A DNA stretch of 56,608 nucleotides, from positions 4,317 through 60,924 of the forward strand of contig NPFB01000187.1 in the NCBI GenBank assembly GCA_014084085.1, written 5' to 3'. Of the stretch, positions 20,587 through 31,523 are shown piece by piece. This DNA is from Hondaea fermentalgiana. Taxonomy: Eukaryota; Sar; Bigyra; Thraustochytrida; Thraustochytriidae. Numbering within the stretch: position 1 is the first letter of the stretch; each line of letters opens with the position of its first letter. A model generated the notes under the pieces. It saw only the letters and a program-made list of their open reading frames with translations, made no database searches and was not told the DNA's origin. Position numbers and translations under genes: made by a program.

Positions 20587-21622
20587 ATTGCATTTTTCTT
20601 TTTCGTCTCCTAACATCTCGAGCCATAAGGGAGCACGTATGCTTTCTTGTTTTCCGACACCTTTTTCTTTATTCAACACCTCACTCACTTCAGAGAACCA
20701 ATTTTATAAAATTCTTACCTCTGCGAGATTTCTTTTTCGAAACGGCATACGTCTAGACTCGTGCGTGTGCGGACGCAAAACTCAAACGGAGCAAATGCGT
20801 GAATCTTGCGTCGTAGTTCGATGCATTCGGACACAAACGCGCCCAGTTCAAGCAAACACATTTCTTGAATCTGTGTTGCTGCATTTTTTTTTCGAAACGA
20901 AATGACATTATACGAGACTTGTGCGTGTGCGTGTGCGGGCGTCAAACGTAAACGGAAGGAATACGTGAAGCTTGCGTAATTTCAATACATTCGGACAAGC
21001 ACGTCAGGCTCGCACACTTCATGCAAATACATTGTTGTTTGGATGAGGCTCTCGTGCAAGTGCATTCTTCGCTGCATGTGCATGCGGCCAAGAAAGCGTT
21101 TCAATGCCCTAAACGCAAGTTCCTCCTTCCTATCGTCAGCAAGAGTTTTGCGAAGAGAATCTCGCCGTGAGTGGGGACACGTGCTCTACAGAAGATGATT
21201 TGTGTGTGTGCGTCCACAACGATGGGTTCCTTGTTTTCCTTTTCAACAGAGAAGATTTTGTCGTCTTGATTTGCCTCTTCTTGAGGGTTGATGCGAGGAC
21301 GCCAGTCTACAAATATGTTAACGTTCTTGTTCTCTTTCATTAACCAAACAATCAGACCTTGAAGAGAAAGGAATGGAGCAAAAGCGTGGACCCGTACATT
21401 TTACAGAATTTGACTTGACCGGGGGGTGATTGGGGGACCATTGGCCGACTGCGGCGAACTTTTTATCTCCTTTTCCCTTCTTCTTTTCTTCGTTTTCTCG
21501 TGGAGATGGAAGACGGGCAATTGCGATGGGAGCACTCTCGCGACGCAAACAGAGGCTTACCTCGCTCTTGCTGCGTTTGCGATTGCCCCCGCAAAGGACA
21601 AACACGGGGAGGTCTGCGCGCG
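20587..21622. other. 3' intergenic region with a diverged tandem repeat
   Basis: Downstream of the hydratase gene. Two related units of about 150 bp lie at roughly 20729-20880 and 20886-21030; both begin TTTTTCGAAACG and contain GTGCGTGTGCG and ACATTCGGACA-like words. No coding sequence recognised. Confidence 0.5.
20729..21030. repeat. Two-unit diverged direct repeat (~150 bp each)
   Basis: The order of shared words (TTCGAAACG, CTTGTGCGTGTGCG or similar, AAACGGA, CGTGAA, GCTTGCGT, CATTCGGACA) is the same in both halves with many substitutions and small indels, indicating an old tandem duplication. Confidence 0.5.
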
Positions 21623-21918
21623 CTATGGCATATTTGGAGCGTCGGAGGCTGCATTGCCCCCGAGGCCGGCGTCCTCAATACCGCCTCCTCCACTGGCATG
21701 GCCGTTCGCGTGGCCCAGCCCAGCCAGCTGCTTGGAGCGCAGCTCTCTTCGTCGCGCGTTGATTTCGTCGAGCTTCTTTTGCTGTCTGGCGCGCAGGGCC
21801 ACGGCCTGCTCCTTGCGGACCTCGATGCCGTCCTTCCACTGCTTGTACCCCACATACGAGCCCAAAACGCCAACGCCAACGCCAACGCCAACGCAGACGG
21901 CGAGGGCGAGGGCGACGG
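21623..21918 (-). CDS. C-terminal part of a small single-pass membrane protein (cut by a gap)
   Basis: About 98 residues are readable from the gap edge to TAG at 21623-21625. A hydrophobic Ala/Val/Gly segment (VALALAVCVGVGVGVGVLG, partly from a GCCAAC hexamer repeat) is followed by a charged helical region (YKQWKDGIEVRKEQ...LRARQQKKLDEINARRRELRSKQL), then a Gly/Asn/Ala tail ending PNMP. This looks like a membrane anchor with a short cytosolic or matrix coiled coil. The start lies in or beyond the 100-N gap, and the open frame past the gap is low complexity and should not be joined. No family recognised. Confidence 0.42.
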
Positions 21919-22018
21919 NNNNNNNNNNNNNNNNNNNNNNNNNNNNNNNNNNNNNNNNNNNNNNNNNNNNNNNNNNNNNNNNNNNNNNNNNNNNNNNNNN
22001 NNNNNNNNNNNNNNNNNN
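21919..22018. other. 100-N assembly gap
   Basis: Exactly 100 N, the usual placeholder for a gap of unknown size. It interrupts the 5' part of the minus-strand gene at 21623. Confidence 0.98.
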
Positions 22019-23245
22019 CGCCCGCCGCTCCCTCCCTCGCCCCCTCGCCGCGCGCGCTCCCTCCCGCGCCGCCTGCGTGCGCTCGCCGCGCGGTGCAGCG
22101 CGGTGCAGCGGGGCCGCGTGTTTCAGGTTCTGAACGAGCCTGCTCCCTGCGCAGGCGCTCTGCACTGGCCTCGTCCTTCTAGCAGCCAGGCAGGGCGTCC
22201 AGACGTCGGAGATGAATGAAAGGTGAACTTGCAACCAGCAGCCTGCGAAGCGAGCGAGCGAGCGAGCACGCGACGCGAGCGCGCAGAGCCCGGCAGCCCG
22301 ACGGAGACGACGCCCAGACGACGACTCGCCTCGCCTCGAGCGGGCATCAGCAGGGCCTGGCCGCGGTGGACCTGCGTCTCGAGAGCGCCGACGCGGGCGA
22401 GGGCTGCGCTGCGTCGCAGCGGCGAAGAGGCCGCGGAGGAAAGGAGGCAAGCAGGCAGGCAGGCAGGAGGAGAGAGCGAGGAAACACGCGCCGGCGCGAG
22501 CAGGCGAGGCGCCTCGGCGGGCGAGAGTCGCGCGCGACCTGCCTGCCTGCCGCACGGAGCGGCCCGGCGGGGCGGCTGCGCGGGGGCAGAGGCGAGGGCG
22601 CCGGAGGCGAGGCAGCGGGCGAGGCAGCGGCGAGCGAGGGGGGAGGGCCCGCGCGGCGCGACGGGGACGCAGGGCAGGCCGCGAACAGACTGGTTCTTCG
22701 CGGGAGCAGGAACCAGGTCCCTTTTCCGTGGGGCCTGGGCCGATTGCGGCGCGGGCCTGGCGGGAGGATGTGGCTCGCATTCGCATATGACAGACAGGCA
22801 GACAGGCAGGCAGACAGGCAGACAGACAGTCAGGCGAGCAAGGAGCGCTGCAGGGGAAGGCGGCGCGCACACGGCCGGCGCAGCAAGCAGGCAAGAAGGA
22901 GGCTCGAAAAGGAGGAAACAGGGGGGGATCAAAAGTGGCTGTGCCTGACGTCAGCATTTCTCGGATGAGCATACGTACGTAGCTAGTAGGGGCGTACGTA
23001 CGTATGTATGTATACGCGCGTTGGGGATGGTCGCAAGCTGGCTGCTGCGTTTTGTCTTCAGAGAAGAAGACAGACCACTGGTGGTTGCAGCGGTGATGAA
23101 TGATCGTCATCATCCATTTTATTTACGAAGTCCTGAAATCCAACTGACAGAACGACATCAACAACAACTTCATCTTCATCATCGTCGTCAGCATCATCAC
23201 TCAGACTTTCACAGGTGACTAGGGAAGAAAAAGAAGAAAAAAAAA
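22019..23245. other. GC-rich gene-free stretch
   Basis: Contains (CGAG)n near 22248, CAGG-type tracts near 22445 and 22795-22825, and a TACG/TATG run near 22970-23015. Long frames on both strands are Arg/Ala/Pro-rich, lack domains, and are not supported. Confidence 0.5.
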
Positions 23246-26200
23246 CTAATAATAGCGACTAGAACGCGGCGAGACTGACCCGGGCGTGCGTGGAGATGGT
23301 CGCCCCGAAGGCGTTGGCGAGGCAGAAGATACTCGGGAACGCGGCGAGGAAGCCCGCGAGGCAGATCGCAGAGAACTCACAAGACCGGGACTATCGACCT
23401 CTGATACAATGTGCCACTTGGGCTCGCGTCTGGGATGCTTGTTCTGGGGCACGAGCTCAAGAGCAGGAAGTGGATCAGCCATAATGACGCCTGCAGGTGT
23501 GGCACCCACACGTCGATAGGCCTGATCAAAGATGGGCTTGACGTAGGGCCACTGCCCCCCTGCCGTGGCCTCCTGCGTGGGACAAGGACTGTCGCACATT
23601 TCGCACGTGAGACGATTTGCACGCGATTGCTTGTAGAAACACACCGGGCAGTCCCAACGATCTTTCGGAGCAGCCGGGGCCGGATCAAACGATGATCCTG
23701 GCTTGAGCACGCTCCGAAGACGCACGTTCGCGGCAGTCTCTTCATTCTCTAGATTGTCACGGAGTGGTGCGACAACGTCCCCGCCACAAGCCTGAGCCAT
23801 GGCACGCTGGAGATGCTTGAACTTGCGCTGTTGCTGCACGGTAGCCTGTGTGCTGAGCCAAGCCTCGACATTCCGTGGATTCCACACTTCGTCACGGTCC
23901 AATCGCTTCGCCGGAGCACCGCCGTGCGCTCCGCCTGCAATCGCCGCAAGCCGACCCTGGTACCGCGCACCGGCTCGCGCTAGCGTCGAGAGACAAAAGT
24001 CGCGATACCGCACGCTCGACCCGTCGGCAAAGAGATCCGCCAAGGCAGAGATCTCGGTATCTCCAAAGGGCATTTCGAGATCACGGCAGCCGCGGTAAAA
24101 GGCGTGCCTTGGCAAAGCGCCCACGGGCCGACGACGTCCCTCGAGCACCTCAAAGGCTGCGACGGGATCCACTTGGTCTCGCTGCAGCGCATCCAAATGG
24201 CGCCCTGCGCGGACCTCGAGGTCCTCAATTTCGGTGCCATCGTACTCGATGAAGCGAGAGAACTCAAAATAGTCCACAGCACCACTACCATTGGTGTCAA
24301 AACGTTGCAGCAAGAGTTCGAGCTCATTCTCAGAGAGCGCAAGGCCAAGACGGTCGCAAGCCTGCTGGAAATCGCGCCGCGAGACCTTGCCATGACCCCC
24401 GGCATCGAAAAGCGCAAAGGCCTTTTTCAAGTCCACGGGACCGCCTCTGCTACGACTTGCGACACCACGCACCTTGTCGCGAACCTTGGCCTCCAGCGCA
24501 AGCATTTCGATCTCCGACGGAGCGCAAAGCTCGCAAAAAGCCTGGTAGTCGACGCGCCCGTTGCGAGCGGGATCAAAACGATCCATGAGCCGTCGCACTT
24601 CTCGGTTGCTCAAGCGGCGACCAGGAGGCAGGAGCTGATCCAGGCACTTGCGGAATTCGCGACGGCTCAACTGACCGTCGCCATTGGCGTCTGCCTGAGC
24701 AAAGTTTTCCTCGAGACGCGTGCCCATGCGCGCCTGCTCGCGCAGCTCCTCCTTGACCCGTACGACCAATTCGTCGACGTCTACGTCTCTGAGTTCCACG
24801 AGGACGGCGAGCTCGCTGACGTCGATTCGACCGCTTTGATCATGGTCAAAGTGCTCAATCACGGTTTGAAGCTCGCCTGGCGTGAGCTCTAACCCACCTA
24901 AAAGTCGTGGAAGAGCGCGCGCCAGCACCGTTGCCGACACCTTGCCATCACCGTCGTGATCGAGACGAGCAAGCTCATCGTCAAGGTCGTGACCGTCTGC
25001 AAAGCCTTCGGCTCGAACTGCATTACGGATCTTCGTTTCAACCTCTTCGAACGTGGGCATCCGCGTCCCATCGTGGCCATCGACACCAGCCTCAAATTCC
25101 GATGCCGTCATTGCCCCCCCGTGCTGTGCGTCCCTGGGTTGAAGCAGATGGGCAAAAAAATGCTCGTAATTGACGCGCTGCCCACCGTCGCGCAATGCAG
25201 CCATGATATGTGCCACGGCGCGCAGTTTCGCAGGGGGCAGAGAGCAATCACAAGCTCGCAATACACGTCCCAAATCGCGAAGTCGGATGCACCCAGAGCC
25301 GTCCTGGTCGTAGCGCCTCGCAGCGGTTTCCCAAGCGAATTTGCCCCTGAGTACAGCTTCTTTGACGCAGCGTGCCACATAATCTCTGGCTAGATCCGCC
25401 TCGGCTGCCGTTTCGGGATCGTCGAAATCGTTTTCATCCGTCTCGTCCGTGGGACGGTGGCGACCGCGTGGCGAGGCTCCATGGCCAGCAGCGAAAACAA
25501 GATTGCACAGCTCCTTGCTCGTGCGAACGGCCATGTCGTTCCAATCGCGACGCGAAAGCGCGGGAAGACCGGCATCTTGAAGCATTTCGTTGACATCTGC
25601 CCGCGACAGTCGACCATCTGGGTTGCAGTACTCGTGAAGGGCGCGCATGAGCCGGGCTGGTGCTCTGTACTCGCGACGGATCACGGGAACTGCTGCGGGG
25701 AGGTCTTGGTCATCCAGGCCATCGCTGTCGCTGCCAAAAAAGCTCCCGGTACCGTCTTCAATGTCGTCCCCGTCGTCACTTTGCACGCGACGGCGTCGGC
25801 GGCGACTTTGACGACCTCTGCGTCGGTCGCTTCGCGGCGACTGGCTGGGGCTAAAGTCGCCAAAGCGGCCGTCACTGTCATCGCCGGATCCTCCTCGACG
25901 CACCCTCTGCCGCCGCGCGTGGTCCACCCAGGCAAGGAGCGCTTCGTAGTCGATGGCGTCGCGCGTGGTCTCCGAGACAAAAGCCCGCGCGAGTCCGCGC
26001 GCCTCGCGCGAAGAAACGCCAAGGCGGCGAACGGCCTGCACAAAGGCGGACTCGATGACAAGACCTGTGCCGCGCGCGTCGAGCTCGTGCATGGCCTGCT
26101 GCAAGGCGCGGCCGTGGGCCACGAGGGTGGCCCGCAGACGATGTGGGACGCGCAGCTGCGGGGAAACAAGAGCCGTGCGCGCTGCGCCGGGAACGCCACG

Positions 26201-29200
26201 CGCGAGAAAGCGCGCAAAGTGACGTTTGCGCACGAGACCAGCGTTGGCAATGTCCATGCGGCGAAAGACTTGCTGGAATTGAGCTGCAGAAAGCTGGACC
26301 TCTTGCGGGACAAGTCCGAGGCGCCGAAGACCGGTCTCGAGACCATCAAGGGCAAAGCCTCGGGCAAGAGGACTACCGCTGCCGCGTGTGTGGCTTTCCT
26401 CTTGCTCGTGGTCTGTACAGAACTTGGCAAAGAGCTGGTCCACAGAGTGATGGTTGACAAGGTGGAGCTTGCGCAGCGCAGAGAAGACGTAGAGGACGCG
26501 CGCGTCGTCGAGCTTTCGCTCCTCTTCATCAAGAAGAGCGTCGCGCGCGGCGCGGCGCGCACGGTCGGCGCTCTCGATAAAGTGCAAAAACTCCTCGAGG
26601 TCGACGGCGCCGTCACCATCCTGGTCGAATCGCTGAACAATCTGGTTGACCTCTTTGGCGCTGAGTTGAATGCGCTGCCCGTCGACTTCAAGAGCTTTAA
26701 GGCCCGCGGCAAAGTTTGCTCTGGAGAGACGGCCGTTGCCCTCGGCATCGAGTTGGCGGAAGAACCGACGTGTCTCGACCTTGAGCGCGGCATCGACGAT
26801 GCGATTGAGCACCGCGTCCAAGTATGTTGATGATGTGCAAAAATCAATGAGTTTTGTGCGCGAAGTCCCAGTACGGAGCAGGAGCATGGCGATCTCCTTG
26901 TCTGAGAGCGAGAGCTTGAACTCTTTGGACAGGACCTGGCGCACGCGATCTCGCGAGAGACGGTCCTTGTCACGGCCTCCAAGCAAGGCATCGCAGGCTT
27001 TGCCCATGTCAAGATCGGGCCCAGCGAGACTCCGCGCAAATGCCCGTAGCTTGCGTGCCGCCACCTCGACGTTTACAAAAGTTTTTGCGGCGGGGTCGCT
27101 AGGGGACGCGAGGCCTTCATCGTCGCTCGCATTGTTGGCCTCGCGTAGAGTGCGAATCGTGCGCCACAGTGCATCCGTAAGGTCTTTGGCATCGACGAGA
27201 CCGACGCCGTGTTTGTCGAATCGGCCCATGAGAGCCTTGAAATCCTCGGCCGAAAGACGGACACCAACGCGTTTGAGGGCGCGCGCGAGGTCTTTGGGGG
27301 AGATGGACGACATGGCGGACGCGGACGAGGCCGAGGTTGCGCTGCGGCGACGGGCATTACGCTGCGGCGCGGCAACGTCCTTTGCGGTGGATGTTGCGAG
27401 CCAGCGACGAAGTGCGGTGCGGGAGTCAATGTCGCGCTTGCGCTGCGCAGTGGCCACGGTGCGTAAGATGCGTTGCACTTGCGCCGGGTTGAAGGCGATG
27501 AAGTCGACAAATTCTTCGCGGTCGATGCGTCCGTCCCGGTTGATGTCGAGCAGGTCGACGACCTGTTCAATGTCTCGGGCTTCGAGACCAAGCTTGAGAT
27601 CGCGTGCGATAAGTCGATAAAAGTGTTTGCGCGGAAGCCAGCCTCTGTCGCGACGGTCGTAGCGGTCCCAGAGCGCCTCAACATCGATGGCATTGTCGGC
27701 TGCAAGGCGGCGCAATTTGGAGCGGACGATACGAGCGAGCTGTGCGTATGGCCCTTCGTCTTGCTGAAAGTGGTCCTTGAGGTACCAGAGGAAGACTTGG
27801 GCGCCGCGGTTCCCTGCGTTGAGGTCACCGTCGACGCGTTTGAAGCCGCGGCAGGGCGGCGTCCACAGTTGGCTGGAAAGGTCGCGTTTGCGTCCTGCTG
27901 TGACGGCGAGATCCAAGATGGGATTAGTATCTTTGGCGTTACGACGGACCCAGAGATATTGTCTACGCGCAAACCAGGCGCCTTGGCTCGTACTGTAGGG
28001 CTCTACACACTGATATCCTAGTGCGAGCAAGGTGGCGTCCTTGTTGGATCGCGAGAGTGTAATATCAGTGACGCGGGCGCGCATAAAGGCTTCCTCGTCT
28101 GCAAAGGCAGACGTATTAGCGCGGCGGACAAAAAGGTGCAGACGATGACCCCTGCCGCCGCCATTGAGACTTGAGACTAGTCGCGTGAAGCCTTGTGAGA
28201 AGAGAGCCTCTTCCTGGTCTTTGCGCTTCTTGGAGGAGCCGAGGATCGCAAGTCGAAGGTCGACGACGACGGCGTCATTTTTTTCGTTGTCAACTTGACG
28301 GTCATCTGCTTTCGACTCTTCCTCGACTTGGCCGTGGATGTTGTTCTCGTCGTCACCGTCGTCTTCGTCCGAGTTTTCTTGTGCGTCATATTCGTCGTTG
28401 GCGCTTCCATCGGAGACGTTGCTTTTGTTTGTCGTGGTGATTTTTGCTTTGCGCGTTTGGGAACGCTGCGTTTTACGGTTCGCGGGAGGTTCAAGAAAGA
28501 GCTGAAAGTCTGAGATGTCGATGAAGCCCTTGCCGTGGTGATCGAGGAATCCCATGAGACCTTGACGCTCGCCATCGGTCATGACCTCTGCGCCGACTTT
28601 GACTTGGTGCACAAGAGCCTTGAAGTCTTGGGGATAGATGGCGTTGTGCTTTGCGTTGCAATAGCGCGCAAAGAGGTTTACAGCGGAGCCATCGCAGTCG
28701 TCGCGTAGACGTTTGAGGAGTGCGGTGCGGAGCTTGCGCGCCGTGGCGGCGATGGTGGCGCGGTCGAGCGAGACGAAGCTGACGAACTCATCGTAGGATA
28801 CTTGTCCATTGTGGTCTGTGTCGGCGTGCATGCGTTTGAGAAGGGTTGCGGCGTCCTCGGATGCAACATCGCGTCCACCGAGAACGGCGACGAGGAGTTG
28901 TCGGAATTCTTCTGCGTTAATGAAGCCTTTTCGAGCCTTGTCCAGGCTCTCGAAGCGCACTTTGATGAGACGCATGACATCGTCGCCGGTGTGGGCCTGC
29001 TCGCGCAGAGTCTTGCATACTTCTGTCGCGAGCGCCTCGCTTGGTGTTTGATGTTGTTGTACGGCATGACTGGCAGCGCTTTGCGAGGAGGCCTCTGGGT
29101 TTGGGCTTGAGAGGGGCGTGCTCGCCTCGTCGCCGCTGCTGCTCCCGTCGTCCTCGGTGCTCGGACTCAGGCTCGCGGAGACTTGCTCATCCTCCTCGTC

Positions 29201-29290
29201 CTCTTCCTCTCCGTCATCGTCCTCGCTGGTGAGCGAGAGCGGGCCTGCGCTGTAGGCTGCGTCCGAGCCCGCGCGCGTCCGTCGCAGCAT
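23246..29290 (-). CDS. Giant multi-EF-hand protein with MABP-like domain and RanBP2-type zinc finger
   Basis: 2014 residues from the first in-frame ATG (29290); the frame continues upstream only to a GTG. An out-of-frame ATG lies at 29343. By eye there are about 20 EF-hand-like motifs. Near-canonical calcium loops include DTDHNGQVSYDE, DINRDGRIDREE, DQDGDGAVDLEE, DHDQSGRIDVSE, DANGDGQLSRRE and DTNGSGAVDYFE; others are degenerate. Between the early and later EF-hands sits a region resembling an MABP (MVB12-associated beta-prism) domain: LALGYQCVEPY, then RVDGDLNAGNRGAQVFLWY. Near the C terminus WDCPVC...LTCEMC is a RanBP2-type zinc finger, a ubiquitin- or RNA-binding module. A Ser/Pro/Arg-rich tail ends the protein. 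Likely a calcium-responsive scaffold linked to membranes or ubiquitin; no enzymatic domain seen. Single exon, 6 kb. Confidence 0.78.
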   Translation of the reverse strand: MLRRTRAGSDAAYSAGPLSLTSEDDDGEEEDEEDEQVSASLSPSTEDDGSSSGDEASTPLSSPNPEASSQSAASHAVQQHQTPSEALATEVCKTLREQAHTGDDVMRLIKVRFESLDKARKGFINAEEFRQLLVAVLGGRDVASEDAATLLKRMHADTDHNGQVSYDEFVSFVSLDRATIAATARKLRTALLKRLRDDCDGSAVNLFARYCNAKHNAIYPQDFKALVHQVKVGAEVMTDGERQGLMGFLDHHGKGFIDISDFQLFLEPPANRKTQRSQTRKAKITTTNKSNVSDGSANDEYDAQENSDEDDGDDENNIHGQVEEESKADDRQVDNEKNDAVVVDLRLAILGSSKKRKDQEEALFSQGFTRLVSSLNGGGRGHRLHLFVRRANTSAFADEEAFMRARVTDITLSRSNKDATLLALGYQCVEPYSTSQGAWFARRQYLWVRRNAKDTNPILDLAVTAGRKRDLSSQLWTPPCRGFKRVDGDLNAGNRGAQVFLWYLKDHFQQDEGPYAQLARIVRSKLRRLAADNAIDVEALWDRYDRRDRGWLPRKHFYRLIARDLKLGLEARDIEQVVDLLDINRDGRIDREEFVDFIAFNPAQVQRILRTVATAQRKRDIDSRTALRRWLATSTAKDVAAPQRNARRRSATSASSASAMSSISPKDLARALKRVGVRLSAEDFKALMGRFDKHGVGLVDAKDLTDALWRTIRTLREANNASDDEGLASPSDPAAKTFVNVEVAARKLRAFARSLAGPDLDMGKACDALLGGRDKDRLSRDRVRQVLSKEFKLSLSDKEIAMLLLRTGTSRTKLIDFCTSSTYLDAVLNRIVDAALKVETRRFFRQLDAEGNGRLSRANFAAGLKALEVDGQRIQLSAKEVNQIVQRFDQDGDGAVDLEEFLHFIESADRARRAARDALLDEEERKLDDARVLYVFSALRKLHLVNHHSVDQLFAKFCTDHEQEESHTRGSGSPLARGFALDGLETGLRRLGLVPQEVQLSAAQFQQVFRRMDIANAGLVRKRHFARFLARGVPGAARTALVSPQLRVPHRLRATLVAHGRALQQAMHELDARGTGLVIESAFVQAVRRLGVSSREARGLARAFVSETTRDAIDYEALLAWVDHARRQRVRRGGSGDDSDGRFGDFSPSQSPRSDRRRGRQSRRRRRRVQSDDGDDIEDGTGSFFGSDSDGLDDQDLPAAVPVIRREYRAPARLMRALHEYCNPDGRLSRADVNEMLQDAGLPALSRRDWNDMAVRTSKELCNLVFAAGHGASPRGRHRPTDETDENDFDDPETAAEADLARDYVARCVKEAVLRGKFAWETAARRYDQDGSGCIRLRDLGRVLRACDCSLPPAKLRAVAHIMAALRDGGQRVNYEHFFAHLLQPRDAQHGGAMTASEFEAGVDGHDGTRMPTFEEVETKIRNAVRAEGFADGHDLDDELARLDHDGDGKVSATVLARALPRLLGGLELTPGELQTVIEHFDHDQSGRIDVSELAVLVELRDVDVDELVVRVKEELREQARMGTRLEENFAQADANGDGQLSRREFRKCLDQLLPPGRRLSNREVRRLMDRFDPARNGRVDYQAFCELCAPSEIEMLALEAKVRDKVRGVASRSRGGPVDLKKAFALFDAGGHGKVSRRDFQQACDRLGLALSENELELLLQRFDTNGSGAVDYFEFSRFIEYDGTEIEDLEVRAGRHLDALQRDQVDPVAAFEVLEGRRRPVGALPRHAFYRGCRDLEMPFGDTEISALADLFADGSSVRYRDFCLSTLARAGARYQGRLAAIAGGAHGGAPAKRLDRDEVWNPRNVEAWLSTQATVQQQRKFKHLQRAMAQACGGDVVAPLRDNLENEETAANVRLRSVLKPGSSFDPAPAAPKDRWDCPVCFYKQSRANRLTCEMCDSPCPTQEATAGGQWPYVKPIFDQAYRRVGATPAGVIMADPLPALELVPQNKHPRREPKWHIVSEVDSPGLVSSLRSASRASSPRSRVSSASPTPSGRPSPRTPGSVSPRSSRYY

Positions 29291-30857
29291 GGTTGCTCGC
29301 TTTCGTTTGTGCTCGCAAGCTGGGCTCGAGCCTCGCTCGCCATGACGTGACAGGGTGCTTGTCACTCACCTTTTTATTTTTTCGGCATCGTAACGGTCAT
29401 CTCCCCGTGTTCCCTCCGTTGCTTTGACTTGAAAGAAAAAAGTATTCCCTATAAAAAAGGGTGGGAGTCCGATGCAAAGTCTTGTTTCTTATTCCAAGCA
29501 ATGATCACAAGCCATGAAAAGTTGTGAGGATAGCCTCGTTGTAACTAAAGGATGGAGAGAGGGCGATAGACAAGAACGAACAGGGGCCTCCGACTTTTAC
29601 CATGGCAAGCAAGCAAGGATGGCAAACAAGCAAACTTGCCGCCGCTGCCGCGATCGTCTCCTCTGCTTTCCTCTGCTTCCCTCTTCCCGCTCCCGTTGAG
29701 GAAGCTAGCTACCTTCTAGTTCGCGTCGCGCTTGCCACGCTGACTCTCGATTTGGCTATGAGGAGGTAGAAGAAGGTATCCGCGCAGAGAAGAAAGTATC
29801 CTCCCGAATCGTCCCGCTCTGGCTGCACGAGACCCATGCCGCCACGACGAGGGGCGCCCGGCTGCGCAGCTCCGAGCACCTCGTCCCTTCCTGGTCTTGG
29901 CGAATGCAAGCTTTTACGCTGCTCCAGCCCGGACGAGACGGGCAAGGCAAGGCATGGACTGGGAGTCATTGTTCGGCATCACGACGGATGGCATGCTCGG
30001 GTCGCTTGCTCGTTCCAGGCGCAAAGAGGAGGCTTGACAGTGAATGCGCAGCGCGTGATCCTTTTCGAATTTTAAGGGTCCCGAACAACTCGGGCCGCGC
30101 CGCCAGGGACTGAATAACTCAAGACGCACTCGCTGCGCGGCGCGCGCACGACAGTCATGCGCGCGGCGCGGGCAGCAGCAGCGTGTCTGGGCGCGGTCGT
30201 GATCGCCCTTCGCTGATCCCTGCCTCGGCTGACCGCGAGCGGAGCAGAGCAGAGCAGCAGCTGCAGCACCCGGCATCATGCGCGCACGGTGAGAACGCAC
30301 GGTCGCAGTCTCGCCATAATGTATAGCAGCTGCAGCATAAAAGCAAGCTGTATCAAAGGCGACGTGACCAGGGCGAGGCGAGGTGTTCGAGAGAGAGGGA
30401 GCGAGAGACAGAGATGGAGATGCCAGAGGCGAACGCGCATCTGTGCAGGGGCCTGAGCGGGGCCTGAGCGGTCGCGGCGGGGGGCAGCGCGGGCGGAGCG
30501 GCGGCATCGGGGAAAAGCGAGCGGGCGGAGGGCGGACGGGATCTCGACCGGCTGCGGGCCAGATGGTAGCTGGGCGCTGTGGCGGATGTGCGGGCAGGGG
30601 CGGGCGGGGACAGCCCGCGGCAGTCCACGCAGAGAGGTGCAGCGTGCTCCTCGCGTGGTCTCCCGCAATTGCGACACCCGACTGCGTTTGTTTGTTCCTT
30701 TATTCGTTCAATCGTTCTCTGTCGCAATCAGTCGTACATAAATTCATTTATTCATTCATTCGTTCACTGTGGCCTGAACACTGATCAGGAAAGCAAGCAA
30801 GAAAAGCATGCATGCGACAGCGATGACTGCATGCGGCAGCGGCAGGCTTACGAGTAT
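29291..30857. other. Gene-poor region, first part
   Basis: 5' flank of the EF-hand gene and beyond. Contains a short GAGCA tract (about 30238-30260), ATTCATT repeats (about 30735-30765) and a TCTA run (about 30855). No convincing gene. Confidence 0.45.
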
Positions 30858-31523
30858 CTATCTATCTATACATGCACGCATACCGCCAAAATCCATTCGA
30901 GGCGCCAATCCAAAATCCACTCCAGACGCCATTTGAAGCCGTTGCCAATTGTTTGTGCAGTGCTGCTGTTCGCGGGGGCAAACGACTCGTGATTCACCAT
31001 GGCAGGCCAGCACCGCGACGGTTTCCTTCCTTTCCAATTCTGCCAAGAAGGCCCTCAAGAAGGCTTTCCTACTCGAGTTGTGAAACTTTGAGATCGAGGT
31101 ATACCTGCACTGCTGCTTGAGACGCTCATTTGTAAAGTCCTGCGTCTTCTTTGGCTTGGAGTGCACCTCTTCTTTGGCCTTTCTAAAAAATAAGCTCAAG
31201 CTCGAGTTCACCTCCTTTTTGGTGGCCGCCTCGAGCAGTCTCTTCCTTTCCAACTTTTTATCTCTCTTGCGCTTGAAGGATGGTGAGTATGATGATAGGG
31301 GTGGGAAGGAGTCTTGCTCTCGCTTTCTCTATTTTGCAATCGATAGTTGCTGTTGATCGAATGGGACAGGATGGGGCTCATCGTCGCTATCCTCATCGGA
31401 ATGCTCATCGGCATGCTCTTGCTCTTTGCTTCTCGAACACCTCTTCCCTCGATCGATCAGCCTCGCCCTCGTCGTCCACAAGAGACAATCGGCAAGCGAG
31501 GCCGGTGGAGATGTCGGTCTCAT
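30858..31523 (-). CDS. Candidate Lys/Asp-rich protein interrupted by one in-frame TAG or a mini-intron
   Basis: One minus-strand frame has strongly coding-like composition on both sides of a single stop. From an ATG at 31523 it reads through an acidic Ser/His segment (EHADEHSDEDSDDEPHP), meets TAG at 31329-31331, then continues in the same frame as a basic helical segment (FKRKRDKKLERKRLLEAATKKEV...SKPKKTQDFTNERLKQ...SSRKAFLRAFLAELERKE) to the stop at 30858. A 39-nt segment starting GTCCC and ending in that TAG is a multiple of three and could be spliced out, or this may be a pseudogene. The charge pattern suggests a nuclear protein, but no family is recognised. Confidence 0.3.

Noticed and set aside
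21623..23113. 496-codon minus-strand frame running through the N gap
   Set aside because: Only the part below the gap looks coding; joining across 100 unknown bases is unsupported and the upstream part is low complexity.
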